A stretch of 64,000 nt of DNA from Aliamphritea spongicola (GTDB lineage: Bacteria; Pseudomonadota; Gammaproteobacteria; Pseudomonadales; Balneatricaceae). The notes under the pieces were generated by a model. It did not search any database. It saw only the letters and a program-made list of their open reading frames with translations, and was not told where the DNA came from. A program made the position numbers and the translations under genes. Of this stretch, positions 53,105 to 64,000 are shown piece by piece; within the stretch, counting starts at the first letter, position 1; each line of letters starts with the position of its first letter. The DNA lies in contig AP025283.1 of assembly GCA_024347235.1 (NCBI GenBank), forward strand, positions 4,278,001 to 4,342,000. Reading direction: 5' to 3'.

Positions 53105-54562
53105 TTATTCACCCGGCCGATACACCTTCACATTACTGTAACCTTTATCCTGCAGACTCTGTGCGTGCATCTGGCTCATCACTCCTTTATCGCAGTACAG
53201 CAGGTATTCCTTGGTCATATCTAAATCTGCAAAGCTGGACTCCAGCTCAAAGAAAGGAATTTTCAGCACTTCACACTTAGGCATATTCAGGGGCTTACGC
53301 TCCTGTTCATGCTGATGTCGCACATCGATAATCACTTGCCCCTCAGCGACACGCGTTAGCGCTTCGATTGAAGCCTCTGCCCCCAGATCCTCGACAATTT
53401 TATCGATCGCCAGAACCTGCGCATTTTCAAGCGCTTCATCCAGTACAGCATAATCAAAGTTTGCTTCTTCTTCCTCAATACGCTCAATCTGCGCATTGGT
53501 GGTCGGACGGTCAGATATAACACCACAGTATTCCGGAATGCTCTTGGCCATGTCATACGCGCCAATCTGCTTGGTGATATCGATAATGTCCTGCTTATCC
53601 ATAGTAATCAGCGGTCGCAGTACCAGCTTACTGGTTGACCCATCGATCAGCGCCAGATTAGGCAACGTCTGACTGGAAACCTGAGCAACACTTTCACCGG
53701 TCACAAGGGCATGCAGCTTCATACGGTTAGCAACCCGTTCACCTGCCCGCATCATCATACGCTTGAGCACAACCCCCATCTGGGTGTGATGAACATTCTG
53801 AAGAATCTCACCAACCACTTCTTCGAAAGGTACTGTCACGAACTTAACCCGCGCAGCTGATCCGTATTTCTGCCACAGCGACAGTGCAACCTGCTTCACA
53901 CCGATTTCATGAGCCTTACCGCCCAGATTAAAAAACAGGAAATGGGTTTTACAGCCCCGGCGCATGGTCATATAGCTGGCAACCACTGAATCAAAGCCAC
54001 CGGAAATCAGGGACAATACTGCTTCCTGACTGCCCAGAGGATATCCACCCAGGCCTTTAAACTTGTTGGAGATGATGAACAGGTTCTGGTCACGGATTTC
54101 CAGTTTTACCTTCACTTCAGGGGCATGCAGATCAACACCGTTAGATTCACAGTGCTGAAGCAGTCCACCACCAACATAACGCTCCAGATCTCCGGATTTA
54201 AAATCGTGCTTACCGGCACGCTTTACCCGAACAACAAAAGTTTTGCCGCGGATAATTTCACTATAGGCTTCACGGGTCAGCTGGAAAACATTGTCGAAGT
54301 CCCCAAGCGGATGCTGGTCCACTTCAAGAAAATGCAGCACACCAGGAGTGGCCTGCATCACTTCAATCATTTGCTCCCGCAACTGAGCATCTGAACTGTC
54401 CACTTCAACTTCGATTTTGTCCCACAGGGCGCGCACTTTGATGTCATCGCTGAGGCGTTTCAGAGTAATCTGCATATTGGACTGTAAGCGCTGAATAAAA
54501 CGCTTACGGACAGGTTTGCTCTTAATAGTGATTTCTGGAAATAGCTTAACGATAAACTTCAT
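53105..54562 (-). CDS. thiI: tRNA uracil 4-sulfurtransferase ThiI
   Basis: Makes 4-thiouridine at tRNA position 8 and supplies sulfur for thiamin. Intact, 485 residues. An N-terminal ferredoxin-like/THUMP region (residues 1-165) is followed by the PP-loop ATP site SGGFDSVVASYMTMRRGCKT, then SLALIDG-type PNLALIDGSTSKLVLRPLI. A C-terminal rhodanese domain carries the persulfide Cys in LLYCDKGVMSQMHA. The rhodanese-bearing form is common in gammaproteobacteria. Confidence 0.97.
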   Translation of the reverse strand: MKFIVKLFPEITIKSKPVRKRFIQRLQSNMQITLKRLSDDIKVRALWDKIEVEVDSSDAQLREQMIEVMQATPGVLHFLEVDQHPLGDFDNVFQLTREAYSEIIRGKTFVVRVKRAGKHDFKSGDLERYVGGGLLQHCESNGVDLHAPEVKVKLEIRDQNLFIISNKFKGLGGYPLGSQEAVLSLISGGFDSVVASYMTMRRGCKTHFLFFNLGGKAHEIGVKQVALSLWQKYGSAARVKFVTVPFEEVVGEILQNVHHTQMGVVLKRMMMRAGERVANRMKLHALVTGESVAQVSSQTLPNLALIDGSTSKLVLRPLITMDKQDIIDITKQIGAYDMAKSIPEYCGVISDRPTTNAQIERIEEEEANFDYAVLDEALENAQVLAIDKIVEDLGAEASIEALTRVAEGQVIIDVRHQHEQERKPLNMPKCEVLKIPFFELESSFADLDMTKEYLLYCDKGVMSQMHAQSLQDKGYSNVKVYRPGE

Positions 54563-54593
54563 AATGGCTTTTTACATGTGGATTAGAAATGAG

Positions 54594-54630
54594 GGCGGCT
54601 ATTATACATAGCCGCCTATATTTTGAACAA
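54594..54630 (-). promoter_or_regulatory. Candidate thiI promoter overlapped by a palindrome
   Basis: A -10 TATAAT (54606-54601) and a -35-like TTGTTC (54630-54625) are 18 bp apart, ~40 bp before thiI. The -10 sits inside the inverted repeat GGCGGCTAT-N5-ATAGCCGCC (54594-54616), which could be an operator or, without a T-run, a weak terminator for the upstream gene. Confidence 0.45.
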
Positions 54631-54671
54631 AATACCGGCAGAACAGCCCGTAAAACTGAGAGAAAGGTAGA

Positions 54672-55634
54672 TTAAGACTGCGGAGAATACAAACTGACCC
54701 GGTTACGGCCATTTTCCTTGGATGAATACAGCGCTTTATCTGCACAGGCAATCCATTCCTGGCTGGACTGAACCCCTACATCCAGAGCAGCAATACCAAG
54801 GCTGATAGTATATTTAAGCGACTGCCCGTCAGAACTGACTACTGAACCTTCCACAGCTTTACGCAACCGTTCAGCCAGCAAAGCGGCATCCTGCAATGAG
54901 GTATCTCCGAGAATAATGGCAAACTCTTCCCCGCCATAACGCCCGGATACATCTATTTCACGGGCATTATGCTGAATCAGCTGTGCCAGATGCCGTATGA
55001 CGTCATCACCCACCGGATGCCCGTAATTGTCATTAATGCTCTTAAAGTGATCAATGTCGAGCATCAGCAGGCAAGCACGTTGCTTCACCCTTTGCCAACG
55101 CTTATATTCCCGCTCAAGACAATCTTCCCAGTGTGCCCGGTTGTAAAGCTTGGTCAGACCATCTGTCTGACTGAGAACGGCCAGTTCCTGATTCGCTTTT
55201 GTAAGCCTTGTTTATGTACGGCGGTGTCTGTGACGTCATACACAATCATACAGATATGCGTCACTTCACCGTCTGCGGCAAACAACGGAATGAACGTTAC
55301 GTTCTGATACATAAACTCCGCCCCACCGGTCACCGGGCGGTAATTATCAAACCGAAAAGATAGGGACGCTGCTCCCAAATCATGAAGGCTTTATTCTGTA
55401 ACAGAAAAACTGAATCAACTTTTTCCTGAACCAGTCATTTGGAACATCAGTAAAGAGATCGGTAATAACCTGATGTTTAACCTCAGCGGATGCACTGCCA
55501 CTGTGGTTTTCCATGAAATCGTTCCAGAACTGAATTTTCAGTTCCTTATCAATGACCACCAGCCCCACATCAATATTGCGGAGTATTTCCATCAGTGAGT
55601 AAAGTTTGTCTATCTGATGTTGTTCCAGGGCCAT
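54672..55634 (-). CDS. PAS-GGDEF diguanylate cyclase
   Basis: Makes c-di-GMP from GTP. The N-terminal PAS (MALEQHQIDKLYSLMEILRN, GLVVIDKELKIQFWNDFMEN) is followed by a second sensor half (FMYQNVTFIPLFAADGEVTH). The C-terminal GGDEF domain has LLMLDIDHFKSINDNYGHPV, the active-site GGEEF in SGRYGGEEFAIIL, and KENGRNRVSLY. Breaks near 55380-55415, 55190 and 55095. It starts at 55634, overlapping the stop of the receiver-CheC gene upstream. About 322 residues. No inhibitory RxxD site is obvious before GGEEF. Confidence 0.9.
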
Positions 55635-55636
55635 AA

Positions 55637-56680
55637 TCAATCCAGCAGATGCGATACTTTTTCGTTCAGTTTTTGCATTGATTTTTCAGTAAATAGCAGC
55701 AATAAGTCACACTTAATGGCATGGCCTTCGATCCCATAACTGATTTCAATCGCAAGGGTTTTTGCAGGGTTTTAATATTGTCATCCATCAGATCAGATAT
55801 ATGACAGTGTTGCCCAAGCACAACCGGGTGTCCCTGGCTGAATTTGAAATCCAACTGTTCAGATATGCCCCCAGACAGGCACCGATCAAAACGTTAGCAA
55901 CGTCCATCAGCAGTTCCAGCTCAGCCTGTTCGTCCACACCTTCGCTGTAATTCATCAACGCTGCCAGATCCAGAAAACTGGAATCATTCAGAATCAGCAA
56001 GGCTTCACCGGAAATACCACCACCAATAAAGCCCTGACAAACACCCGAAATACGCTCGTCCGCTTCAATCGCGCTCAGCGCCATGCTAACTTCACTGACG
56101 GCAATATAATTCACATTCGGAACCGGCAGCATCACAAACACATTCAACAGCCGCGCAAGCAGATCCCCAGCCCGGCCCATGGCAACATTCGCCACTTCCT
56201 GATAGCAATCCCGCAGGCGTGCAGACAACTCATCTGGAGCATTCTGAGGCTGAGGATCAGAAGAGTTTTCGGTGACAGATACCTCAGCGACAGGCGTTTC
56301 AACAAAGTCACTGTCGCTAAAGACACCATACTGCAGCAATACGTGGTTGAGGGTATTCTGGTCGACGGGTTTTTAATAAAATCCAGCGCGCCCAACTGTT
56401 TAACCCGCTGATAGGCTGAGGGCTGAATATCCCCGGAGATAACAATAACCATTGTCGGCAAGTCTTCACGCTGGATAGCCTCCAGCACCTGATAGCCGTC
56501 CATCACAGGCATATTCAGGTCAAGTAAAAGCACATCACCTTTACCGGCACGAATAGCATCCAGCGCCTCGCCTCCATGGGTCGCGAAGCTGACTTCAACA
56601 GCAAGGTTATCGGGTAATGATCTGGCGATCTGTTTTCGCGCCAGCGAAGAATCATCACAAATCAGTAAAGGCGTCGCCAT
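55637..56680 (-). CDS. Receiver-CheC fusion protein
   Basis: N-terminal receiver: LLICDDSSLARKQIARSLPD, phospho-acceptor in LLLDLNMPVMDGY, GALDFIKNP. The C-terminal CheC/CheX-like half holds two active-site-type helices, YQEVANVAMGRAGDLLARLL and LLMDVANVLIGACLGAYL (E/D-x2-N). CheC proteins dephosphorylate CheY-P, so this may be a phosphorylation-gated phosphatase (inference). Breaks near 56370 and 55800-55760. After repair it ends KLNEKVSHLLD at 55637. About 349 residues. It forms an overlapping pair with the GGDEF gene, suggesting one signalling unit. Confidence 0.85.
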
Positions 56681-56877
56681 ACAGCACTAATTCCATTTCA
56701 TACAACAGATTATCAAGGGTACGCCGGCACATAAACGCTTATAAATCAGCCATTTCCAGTGTTAAGAGGCACGTGACACAATGATTAAAAATGTACATTC
56801 CGGCCGAGTGTATCAGCTCAGATCAAGGCAGGTAAGAGTCATACTGAAAAGAAGTAACCAAATTGCCCAAATAAATA

Positions 56878-56899
56878 AAAAGGGCCCAGGGGCCCTTTT
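56878..56899 (-). terminator. Terminator of the giant RTX gene
   Basis: Perfect stem AAAAGGGCCC/GGGCCCTTTT, 28 nt after the stop, followed on the minus strand by TTTTTATTTATTT. Confidence 0.85.
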
Positions 56900-56926
56900 A
56901 ACTATCCTACCGATGTTGTTACCACT

Positions 56927-59900
56927 CTATTTTTCAACACCCTCGAACGTCAGCTCACTGCCGTCGGCCATAGTGACCACACCGGAAGTATCAGGATTCA
57001 GCTCCAGTGCCTGAGCAGCCAGATCATATTCCAATTCCTGACCATCAACAGTAATCGTCCAGGGGTTTTCCGGATCGTTAGTGCCATCCTGAGTAAGCTG
57101 AATAATGTCAGTCCAGCCACCGCCATTACCGCCGGAGAAGGTATCGTTGCCATCAAACGGGTTATACACATAGGTATCGTTACCCGCCTCTCCCTTAACG
57201 GTATCATCTCCTTTACCGCCAGACAGAACGTCATCGCCATCTCCGCCCTTAATGTCATCATTTCCGGCACCGCCAAGCAGTAAGTCGTCGCCTTTCTCGC
57301 CTTTCAGTTTATCGTCGCCTTCACCGCCGAGAATCTGATCATTACCGTCACCGCCTTTCAGGTCATCATTACCATCGCCACCATCCAGGTAATCATTACC
57401 ATCTTCGCCTTTCAGTTTGTCATCGCCATCCCGGCCGTAAAGAGTATCCTGACCATCACCGCCTTTCAGATCATCCTGACCGTCACCGCCATCCAGTACG
57501 TCATTACCATCCTTGCCTTCCAGCTTGTCATCACCGTTGACACCCAGAATGTAATCATCGTTGCTGGTACCGCTGATGTTGTCTTTGCTGCCGGTACCGT
57601 CAATACGGTTCAGGCCTGACGTATCTGTATTCTCATTCCCAACATTGCTGGTATCAAATACATAGGCATCATCGGTACCCTGAACCTTGAAAGTAACCGT
57701 TGCGGTATCGGAACCGCCCTGGGCACCTGTCAGGGTATAATCAAATGAAAGGGTTGCAGATTCGCCGGCATTAAGGCTGTCCAGATTGTCATTCGGCGTA
57801 AACTTTAACTGATCAATTCCGCCGACAACGACTTTTCCACAGTGCCGACAATCATACCGCTCATGGAGACCTGATTATCAAAACTGCTGATACTCAGGTT
57901 ATTTCCACTACTGCCGGTATCGTTACCCAGCACATTCAGAATGACCGCAGTGTCTTCATCTGTGGCATAGGCTGCAGCTTTTTCCATCTGCAGGTTACTG
58001 ATCGAAACAACTTCATCACTTGCGGTACTGGCCACATCAAACTCAACAACCGCCTGGCCATTTGAATCCAGTGTTACCTGATAAGAGTGAGTTGCATTCC
58101 AGGTATTATCAGCATCGTCATGTTCATCATAACTGCGCTGATCAATCTGCTGGCCGTTTACCCGAACAGTAAATGTATCCCGGGTTTCACTGCCACTGGT
58201 GCCATCTTCCCAGCCACCGGTTGCCCGGGAATCGAAAGACAGGGTAACCGTCTTGCCCGCATTCTCAGCACCAAAGTCAAAGGTACGGGTTTCAGTATCA
58301 GACTCAGCAACACCGTTTACTGAGCCCTGCCCCATATTCCCCAAGTTAGAAATGTTACTGCCGGTTTTCACAACCGCCGCGTTTATTTCAGCAAAATTGT
58401 CATCATTCGCCACAACCGAAGCAGCCGGTGCCCCTTCACTAGTACCGTTCACCGTAATCTGAAGATTCTGAACGGCAGTTCCACCCTGGCCATCAGAAGC
58501 AACAACAGGAATCGTCAGCACCTGGCTGGTACCGTCAGGGATATTTTCATACGCGGCATTGTCCGGATTAAAGCTGTAGCTACCATCAGCATTGAGCGTA
58601 AACCCTGCCGGTGCAGCAGTGCCTTCCTGAACTGCAAAGGTTACATTACTGTTATCATCAATATCCGTTGCCTGAAGCTGGCCGGTAATGGTGGCATCAG
58701 GTGTCTCCATGACAGTTTGGGTCAGCTCAATATTATCCAGTCGCATACCACGACCGTAATTCTGTGCCTCGCCAATGGAAACAAATTCAATCGTCATCGG
58801 CTGACCGGTACCCGTAAACGTAATCTGGCCATCATTCCAGCTCTGATCACTCTGCCCGGTACCATCATCGGTAAAGGTGTCGATAACCTGACCGTTTACC
58901 TTCACCTGCATGTTGTTAACATTGGCTCCGAATCCGGCACGGCCAGCAAAGTCGAAGTCCAGCGTATAGGTTGCCCCTTCTACTGTATCAACAGTACGAC
59001 TGATCTGATCAGCGTCATCATAGTTATCAAGCTTATCATCATTGAGCTCAATGAATTTACCATCACCGGTATGCCCTGAAGCTGACGACCATATCTCAAT
59101 TGCCTCTGAATCAGTTCCCCAACCATCAGCGTTCTGAACAAAGCCACTGCCAGCACTTTCAAACGTGGTACTGAACAAGGTAGTCGTATTAGCGACTGAT
59201 GCCTGCGGTACATCCACAGATACAGGCTGAACAACCGACATTACCGGCGCATCGTTGGTACCGGACAGCACGATTTGTAACTGCTGGGTATCCGTCGCAC
59301 CATTTTCGTCAGTGACTGTTACAGGAATCGTCAGTGTCTGGGTATCACCGGCGGCAAGATGCTGATATGAGTCATCGGCAGGGTCAAAAGTATAGGTACC
59401 ATCCGCGCTCAGATTAAATCCGGCCGGGGCACTGCCTGCCAGAGAGTAGCTCAGAGAAGCAGAGTCATCTGCGTCAGTGGCACTGAAAGAACCGGTTAAC
59501 TGAGGCGCATCCTCTGCAACATTTCTGCTGATATCCGCACCTGCTACCGGCGTATCATTGGTGCCATTAACAGTAATCTGAATCTGCTGAGCATCGGTGG
59601 CGCCGTGTTCGTCGGTCACCGTCACCGGAATCGTCAGGGTCTGTACATCACCAGCATCCAGGCTGTTGTACGCCGTATCCTGCGGATTAAAACTGTATGA
59701 ACCATCTGCATTCAGAGTGAAACCCGCTGGCACGGAAGCACCGGTGGTCACACTGAAGGTCAGGGATGCAGAATCATCCACATCCGACGCGGACAGCTGC
59801 CCACTGATGGCGCTATCACCTTCACTGACATTGGCAGTCACATCAACGCCCGCTACAGGAGTATCGTTGGTGCCGTTTACGGTAATCTGGATCTGTTGAG

Positions 59901-62900
59901 TATCGGTGGCACCGTGCTCATCAGTCACCGTTACCGGGATGGTCAGGGTCTGTACATCACCTGCATCCAGGCTGTCGTAGGCTGCATCCTGTGGATTAAA
60001 GCTATATGAACCATCGCTGTTTAATGTGAAGCCTGCAGGAACAGATGCTCCGCTGGTAACACTGAAGCTTAATGACGCTGAATAATCTGCATCACTGGCT
60101 GACAACTGACCACTGATAGCGCTATCACCTTCACTGACAGTAGCACTCACATCAGCATTCGCTACCGGTGTGTCATTCGTGCCACTGATCCGTATTTCAA
60201 TTCGCTGGGTATCGGTTGCACCATGTTCATCAGTAACAGTCACCGGAATCCCCAAGGTCAGCACATCTCCCACATCCATCTGCTCATAAGCGGAGTCCTG
60301 AGGATCAAAGCTGTACGAACCATCGGTATTCAGGGTAAAGCCTGCAATGTTAACCGTAGTGCTGAAGGTCAGTGTAGCTGAGTCATCAGCATCAGTAGCA
60401 GACAGCTGCCCGCCGATTGCGCTGTCACCTTCATTCACATTAGCAGTGACATCCACACCTGCAACCGGCGTATCGTTGGTGCCGTTGACAGTGATCTGAA
60501 TCTGCTGGGTATCGGTAGCGCCGTTTTCATCAGTGACGGTGACCGGAATGGTCAGGGTCTGTACATCCCCCACATCCAGGCTGTCGTAGGCAGAATCCTG
60601 AGGGTCGAAGCTGTAGCTGCCATCGCTGTTTAATATGAAACCAGCCGGTACGGAGGCACCGTTAGTCACACTAAAGCTCAGAGATACAAAGTCATCCACA
60701 TCCGTTGCTGACAACTGGCCGCTGATTGCTGAATCGCCCTCCTGAACCGTTGCGCTCACATCCACATCCGCTACCGGCGCATCGTTGGTGCCACTTACTT
60801 TAATTGCAACCCACTGAGTATCACTTGCACCGTGCTCATCAGTAACCGTTACCGGTATTGCCAGCGCCAGAACATCGCCAGCAGCCATTGTATCGTATGC
60901 CGGGTCCTGAGGATCAAAGCTGTAACTGCCATCACTGTTCAGTGCAAAACCTGCAGGCACGGAGGCGCCATCCATCACACTAAAGCTCAGGCTTGCAGAG
61001 TCATCTGCATCTGTCGCAGACAGCTGGCCAGAAATCGCTGAATCGCCCTCGTTCACGGAAGCCTTAGCATCAGCCCCCGCCACTGGCGCATCGTTGGTGC
61101 CGTTCACGGTAATCTGGATTTGTTGCGTATCCGTGGCGCCGTTTTCGTCAGTTACGGTCACAGGAATGGTCAGGGTCTGAACATCACCAGCATCCAGGCC
61201 GTCGTAGGCAGTATCCTGTGGATTAAAACTGTAAGAACCATCGCTATTCAGGGTGAAGCCTGCAGGAACAGACGCGCCGTTGGTCACACTGAAGGTTAAA
61301 GACGCTGAGTCATCGGCATCCGTCGCGGACAGCTGACCAGAGATAGTGCTATCGCCTTCATTCACATTGGCGGTAACATCGGCACCGGCAACTGGGGCAT
61401 CGTTAGTGCCATTCACGGTGATCTGAATTTGCTGAGTATCAGTGGCACCGTTCTCGTCAGTCACTGTTACCGGGATGGTCAGAGTCTGAACATCACCCGC
61501 ATCCAGGCTGTCATAAGCAGCATCCTGTGGATTAAAGCTGTATGAGCCATCGCTATTCAGGGTAAAGCCTGCTGGTACGCTAGCACCATTAGTAACGCTA
61601 AAGGTCAGAGACGCAGAGTCGTCAGCATCTGTCGCTGACAGCTGGCCAGAAATGGCGCTGTCACCTTCGTTTACACTGGCAGTAATATCCGCACCCGCTA
61701 CCGGCGCATCGTTGGTGCCGTTTACAGTGATCTGAATTTGCTGAGTATCGGTGGCCCCATTCTCATCGGTCACTGTAACCGGAACGGTCAGAGTCTGTAC
61801 ATCACCGGCATCTAAACCGTCGTAGGCCGCATTCTGTGGATCAAAGCTGTAGCTGCCATCGCTGTTTAATGTGAAGCCTGCTGGAATCGACGCACCGTTA
61901 GTCACGCTGAAGCTTAAGCTCGCAGAATCATCGGCATCGGTAGCAGACAGTTGGCCGCTGATGGCGCTATCACCTTCGTTTACACTGGCAGTAACATCTG
62001 CACCCGCTACCGGCGCATCGTTGGTGCCGTTAACAGTGATCTGAATTTGCTGAGTATCGGTGGCCCCATTCTCATCGGTCACTGTAACCGGAACGGTCAG
62101 AGTCTGTACATCACCCGCATCTAAACCGTCATACGCGGCATCCTGTGGATCAAAGCTGTAACTACCATCCGCATTCAGAGTAAAGCCTGCTGGTAAGCTA
62201 GCCCCGTTGGTTACACTGAAGCTCAGGCTTGCAGAATCATCGACATCGGTCGCTGACAACTGGCCAGAAATGGCGCTGTCACCTTCGTTTACACTGGCAG
62301 TAACATCAGCACCGGCCACCGGTGCATCGTTGGTACCGTTAACGGTAATCTGGATTTGCTGAGTGTCAGTCGCACCGTTCTCGTCAGTCACTGTTACTGG
62401 AATGGTCAGGGTCTGAACATCGCCAGCATCTAAACTATCGTAGGCAGCATCCTGTGGATCAAAGCTGTATGAGCCATCGCTATTAAGGGTGAAGCCTGCA
62501 GGCACAGATGCACCGTTGGTCACACTGAAGGTTAAAGACGCTGAGTCATCTGCATCCGTCGCGGACAGCTGGCCAGAAATGGCAGAATCACCTTCGTTAA
62601 CACTGGCGATGACATCCGCACCCGCTACCGGGGCATCGTTGGTGCCGTTAACAGTAATTTGTATCTGCTGGGTATCGGAAGCCCCATTCTCGTCGGTCAC
62701 CGTCACAGGAATGGTCAGAATCTGAACATCACCGGCATCTAAACCGTCGTAAGCCGTATCCTGTGGATCAAAGCTATAGCTGCCATCACTATTTAATGTG
62801 AAGCCGGCAGGTACAGATGCACCATTAGTCACACTAAAGCTTAAGCTGGCAGAGTCATCGGCATCAGTGGCAGACAACTGGCCAGAAATAGCTGAATCAC

Positions 62901-64000
62901 CTTCGTTCACAGAAGCCGTCACATCAGCGCCTGCAACCGGGGCGTCGTTGGTGCCGTTAACAGTAATTTGTATCTGCTGGGTATCGGAAGCCCCATTCTC
63001 GTCGGTCACCGTCACCGGAATCGTCAGGGTCTGCACGTCGCCTGTATCCAGGTTATCGTAGGCGGCATCCTGTGGATTAAAGCTATATGAACCGTCGCTA
63101 TTCAGAGTGAAGCCAGCAGGAATAGACGCTCCGTTGGTCACACTGAAGGTCAGAGACGCTGAGTCATCTGCATCCGTCGCTGACAGCTGGCCACTGATGG
63201 CACTGTCACCTTCATTCACATTGGCGGTGACATCCACACCCGCAACCGGCGCATCGTTGGTGCCGTTCACGGTGATCTGGATCTGCTGTGTATCCGTCGC
63301 ACCATGCTCATCGGTTACCGTTACAGGAATCGTCAGGGTCTGAGCATCACTAATATTGAGACTATTATATGCAGCGTCTTGTGGGTCAAAGCTGTATGAA
63401 CCATCTGTATTCAGCGTAAAGCCTTCAGGTACAGTTGCTCCGCCGGTCACGCTATATGTCAGATCTGATGAGCTATCCGAATCCGTCGCACTGAGCTGAC
63501 CGGTAACAGAAGCAGCACCTTCATCAACTGTCGATACAACATCAGCACCGGCAACAGGGGCATCATTCTGCCCGGTGACCGTAACTCTGATCTGCTGCGT
63601 ATCAGTGGCTCCCTGATCATCTGTGACAGTGACAGGGATTGTCAGGATTTGAACATCTCCCTGATCCAGACCGTCATAAGCCCCGTGCTGAGGGTTAAAG
63701 ATAAAGCTACCATCTGCATTCAAAGTAAAGCCCGCCGGAGCAGTCACACCATCACTCACACTGAAAGTAAGCACAGAACCGTTATCAATATCCGTTGCTG
63801 ATAACTGCCCGGTTGCCGGCGCTGCTCCCTCAAACAGATTGAAAGATACATCCTGCCCAGCGACAGGCCCGTCATTAGTGCCTGTCACGACGACTTTAGC
63901 TATCCCGGTAACTGAACCGCCATAGCCATCACTTACCTGGTAGCTAAAGCTGACTTCCCGGGTTTGCCCTGCGCCAAGGTCCTGGAAATCACTGCCCGGA
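56927..64000 (-). CDS. Giant RTX/VCBS-repeat adhesin, type I secreted (N-terminus beyond window)
   Basis: At least 2350 residues, open to the window edge. About 15 cadherin/VCBS-like repeats of 103 residues are followed by two beta-rich carbohydrate-binding-like modules (FVQNADGWGTDSEAIEIWSS ... MRLDNIELTQ, and ETRDTFTVRVNGQQIDQRSY). About a dozen RTX nonapeptides (GGDGQDDLKGGDGQDTLYG type) come next, then a T1SS VCA0849-type C-terminal signal with NPFDGNDTFSGGNGGGWTD and a final FEGVEK. Such proteins leave through ABC/MFP/TolC exporters and bind Ca2+ in the RTX region. The role is surface or biofilm adhesion by family knowledge. Only one frame break is evident (near 57842, G/A run), unlike the rest of the window. 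No secretion genes are in view. Confidence 0.95.
57180..57560 (-). repeat. RTX calcium-binding nonapeptide repeats
   Basis: Tandem GGxGxDxLx units coded on the minus strand, e.g. GGDGDDVLSGGKGDDTVKG and GGEGDDKLKGEKGDDLLLG, just before the secretion signal. Confidence 0.9.
59260..63890 (-). repeat. Tandem ~309-bp VCBS/cadherin-like repeats
   Basis: About 15 units of ~103 codons, each with a G-T-N-D-x-P-V-A start, SGQLSATDADDSASLTFSVT, AGFTLNSDGSYSFDPQDAAY and TLTIPVTVTDENGATDTQQI. The central units (about 61050-63270) are nearly identical at the protein level; outer units diverge. Copy number may be under-represented if an assembler collapsed identical units. Confidence 0.92.

Noticed and set aside
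57955..63343. Several repeated plus-strand frames of 70-120 codons opposite the adhesin
   Set aside because: They recur with the 309-bp repeat period and are antisense shadows of the VCBS units.
59260..63890. Possible CRISPR-like array because of regular repeats
   Set aside because: The 309-bp period, continuous coding frame and lack of spacers show protein repeats, not CRISPR.

Overview
The window looks like a chromosomal segment of a marine, polar-flagellated gammaproteobacterium, probably of the Oceanospirillales (inference). The basis is the FleQ/FleS/FleR-type flagellar hierarchy, the flgBCDE / flgFGHIJ / flgKL layout, a sodium-pumping oxaloacetate decarboxylase (OadGAB), a CrbS/CrbR-acs acetate-switch locus and a giant RTX/VCBS adhesin. 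The sequence carries a very large number of single-base frame breaks. In the cases examined base by base, the frame is restored by adding one base to a short homopolymer run. I therefore read broken but otherwise conserved genes as intact genes damaged by sequencing or consensus error, and give each gene as one span.

Layout. 1-5.6 kb: 3' part of a hybrid sensor kinase (CrbS-like, +), then its LuxR-type regulator CrbR (-) and acetyl-CoA synthetase (-). 6.0-10.0 kb: fleQ-fleS-fleR (-). 10.3-10.7 kb: fliS (-) with its own sigma-28 promoter. 10.9-23.5 kb: a visibly AT-rich flagellin-glycosylation island between fliS and fliD. It holds pseB-pseC (+) meeting head-on a ten-gene minus-strand operon: Maf transferase, PhyH dioxygenase, methyltransferase/aldo-keto reductase fusion, SpsF-like cytidylyltransferase, class III aminotransferase, pseG, pseH, wbqC-like, methyltransferase, pseI. 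The junctions between the ten genes are stop/start overlaps, except for a 21-bp gap after Maf. 23.5-41.2 kb: fliD, flaG, fliC, a small divergent FliT-like gene, flgL-K-J-I-H-G-F-E-D-C-B. 41.5-45.0 kb: cheR, cheV (-) and flgA, flgM, flgN (+). 45.1 kb: tRNA-Arg(CCT). 45.2-48.0 kb: a TPR response regulator (-) and a histone-deacetylase-like amidohydrolase (+). 48.1-49.4 kb: an IS3-family element with a 3-bp target duplication. 49.4-52.8 kb: oadG-oadA-oadB (-). 53.1-56.7 kb: thiI, a PAS-GGDEF protein and a receiver-CheC protein (-). 56.9-64.0 kb: 3' 7 kb of a giant RTX adhesin with about 15 VCBS-type repeats of 103 residues.

How it fits together. FleQ and FleSR start the flagellar cascade. Sigma-54-type -24/-12 sites precede flgB and flgF, and sigma-28-type sites precede fliC, fliS, flgK and flgM, so early and late classes can be read from the DNA. 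Flagellin is very likely decorated with a pseudaminic-acid-type sugar made by the Pse enzymes and transferred by Maf. The extra enzymes (dioxygenase, two methyltransferases, aldo-keto reductase, second aminotransferase, WbqC-like protein) suggest a non-standard derivative, and this island is the most novel-looking part of the window.
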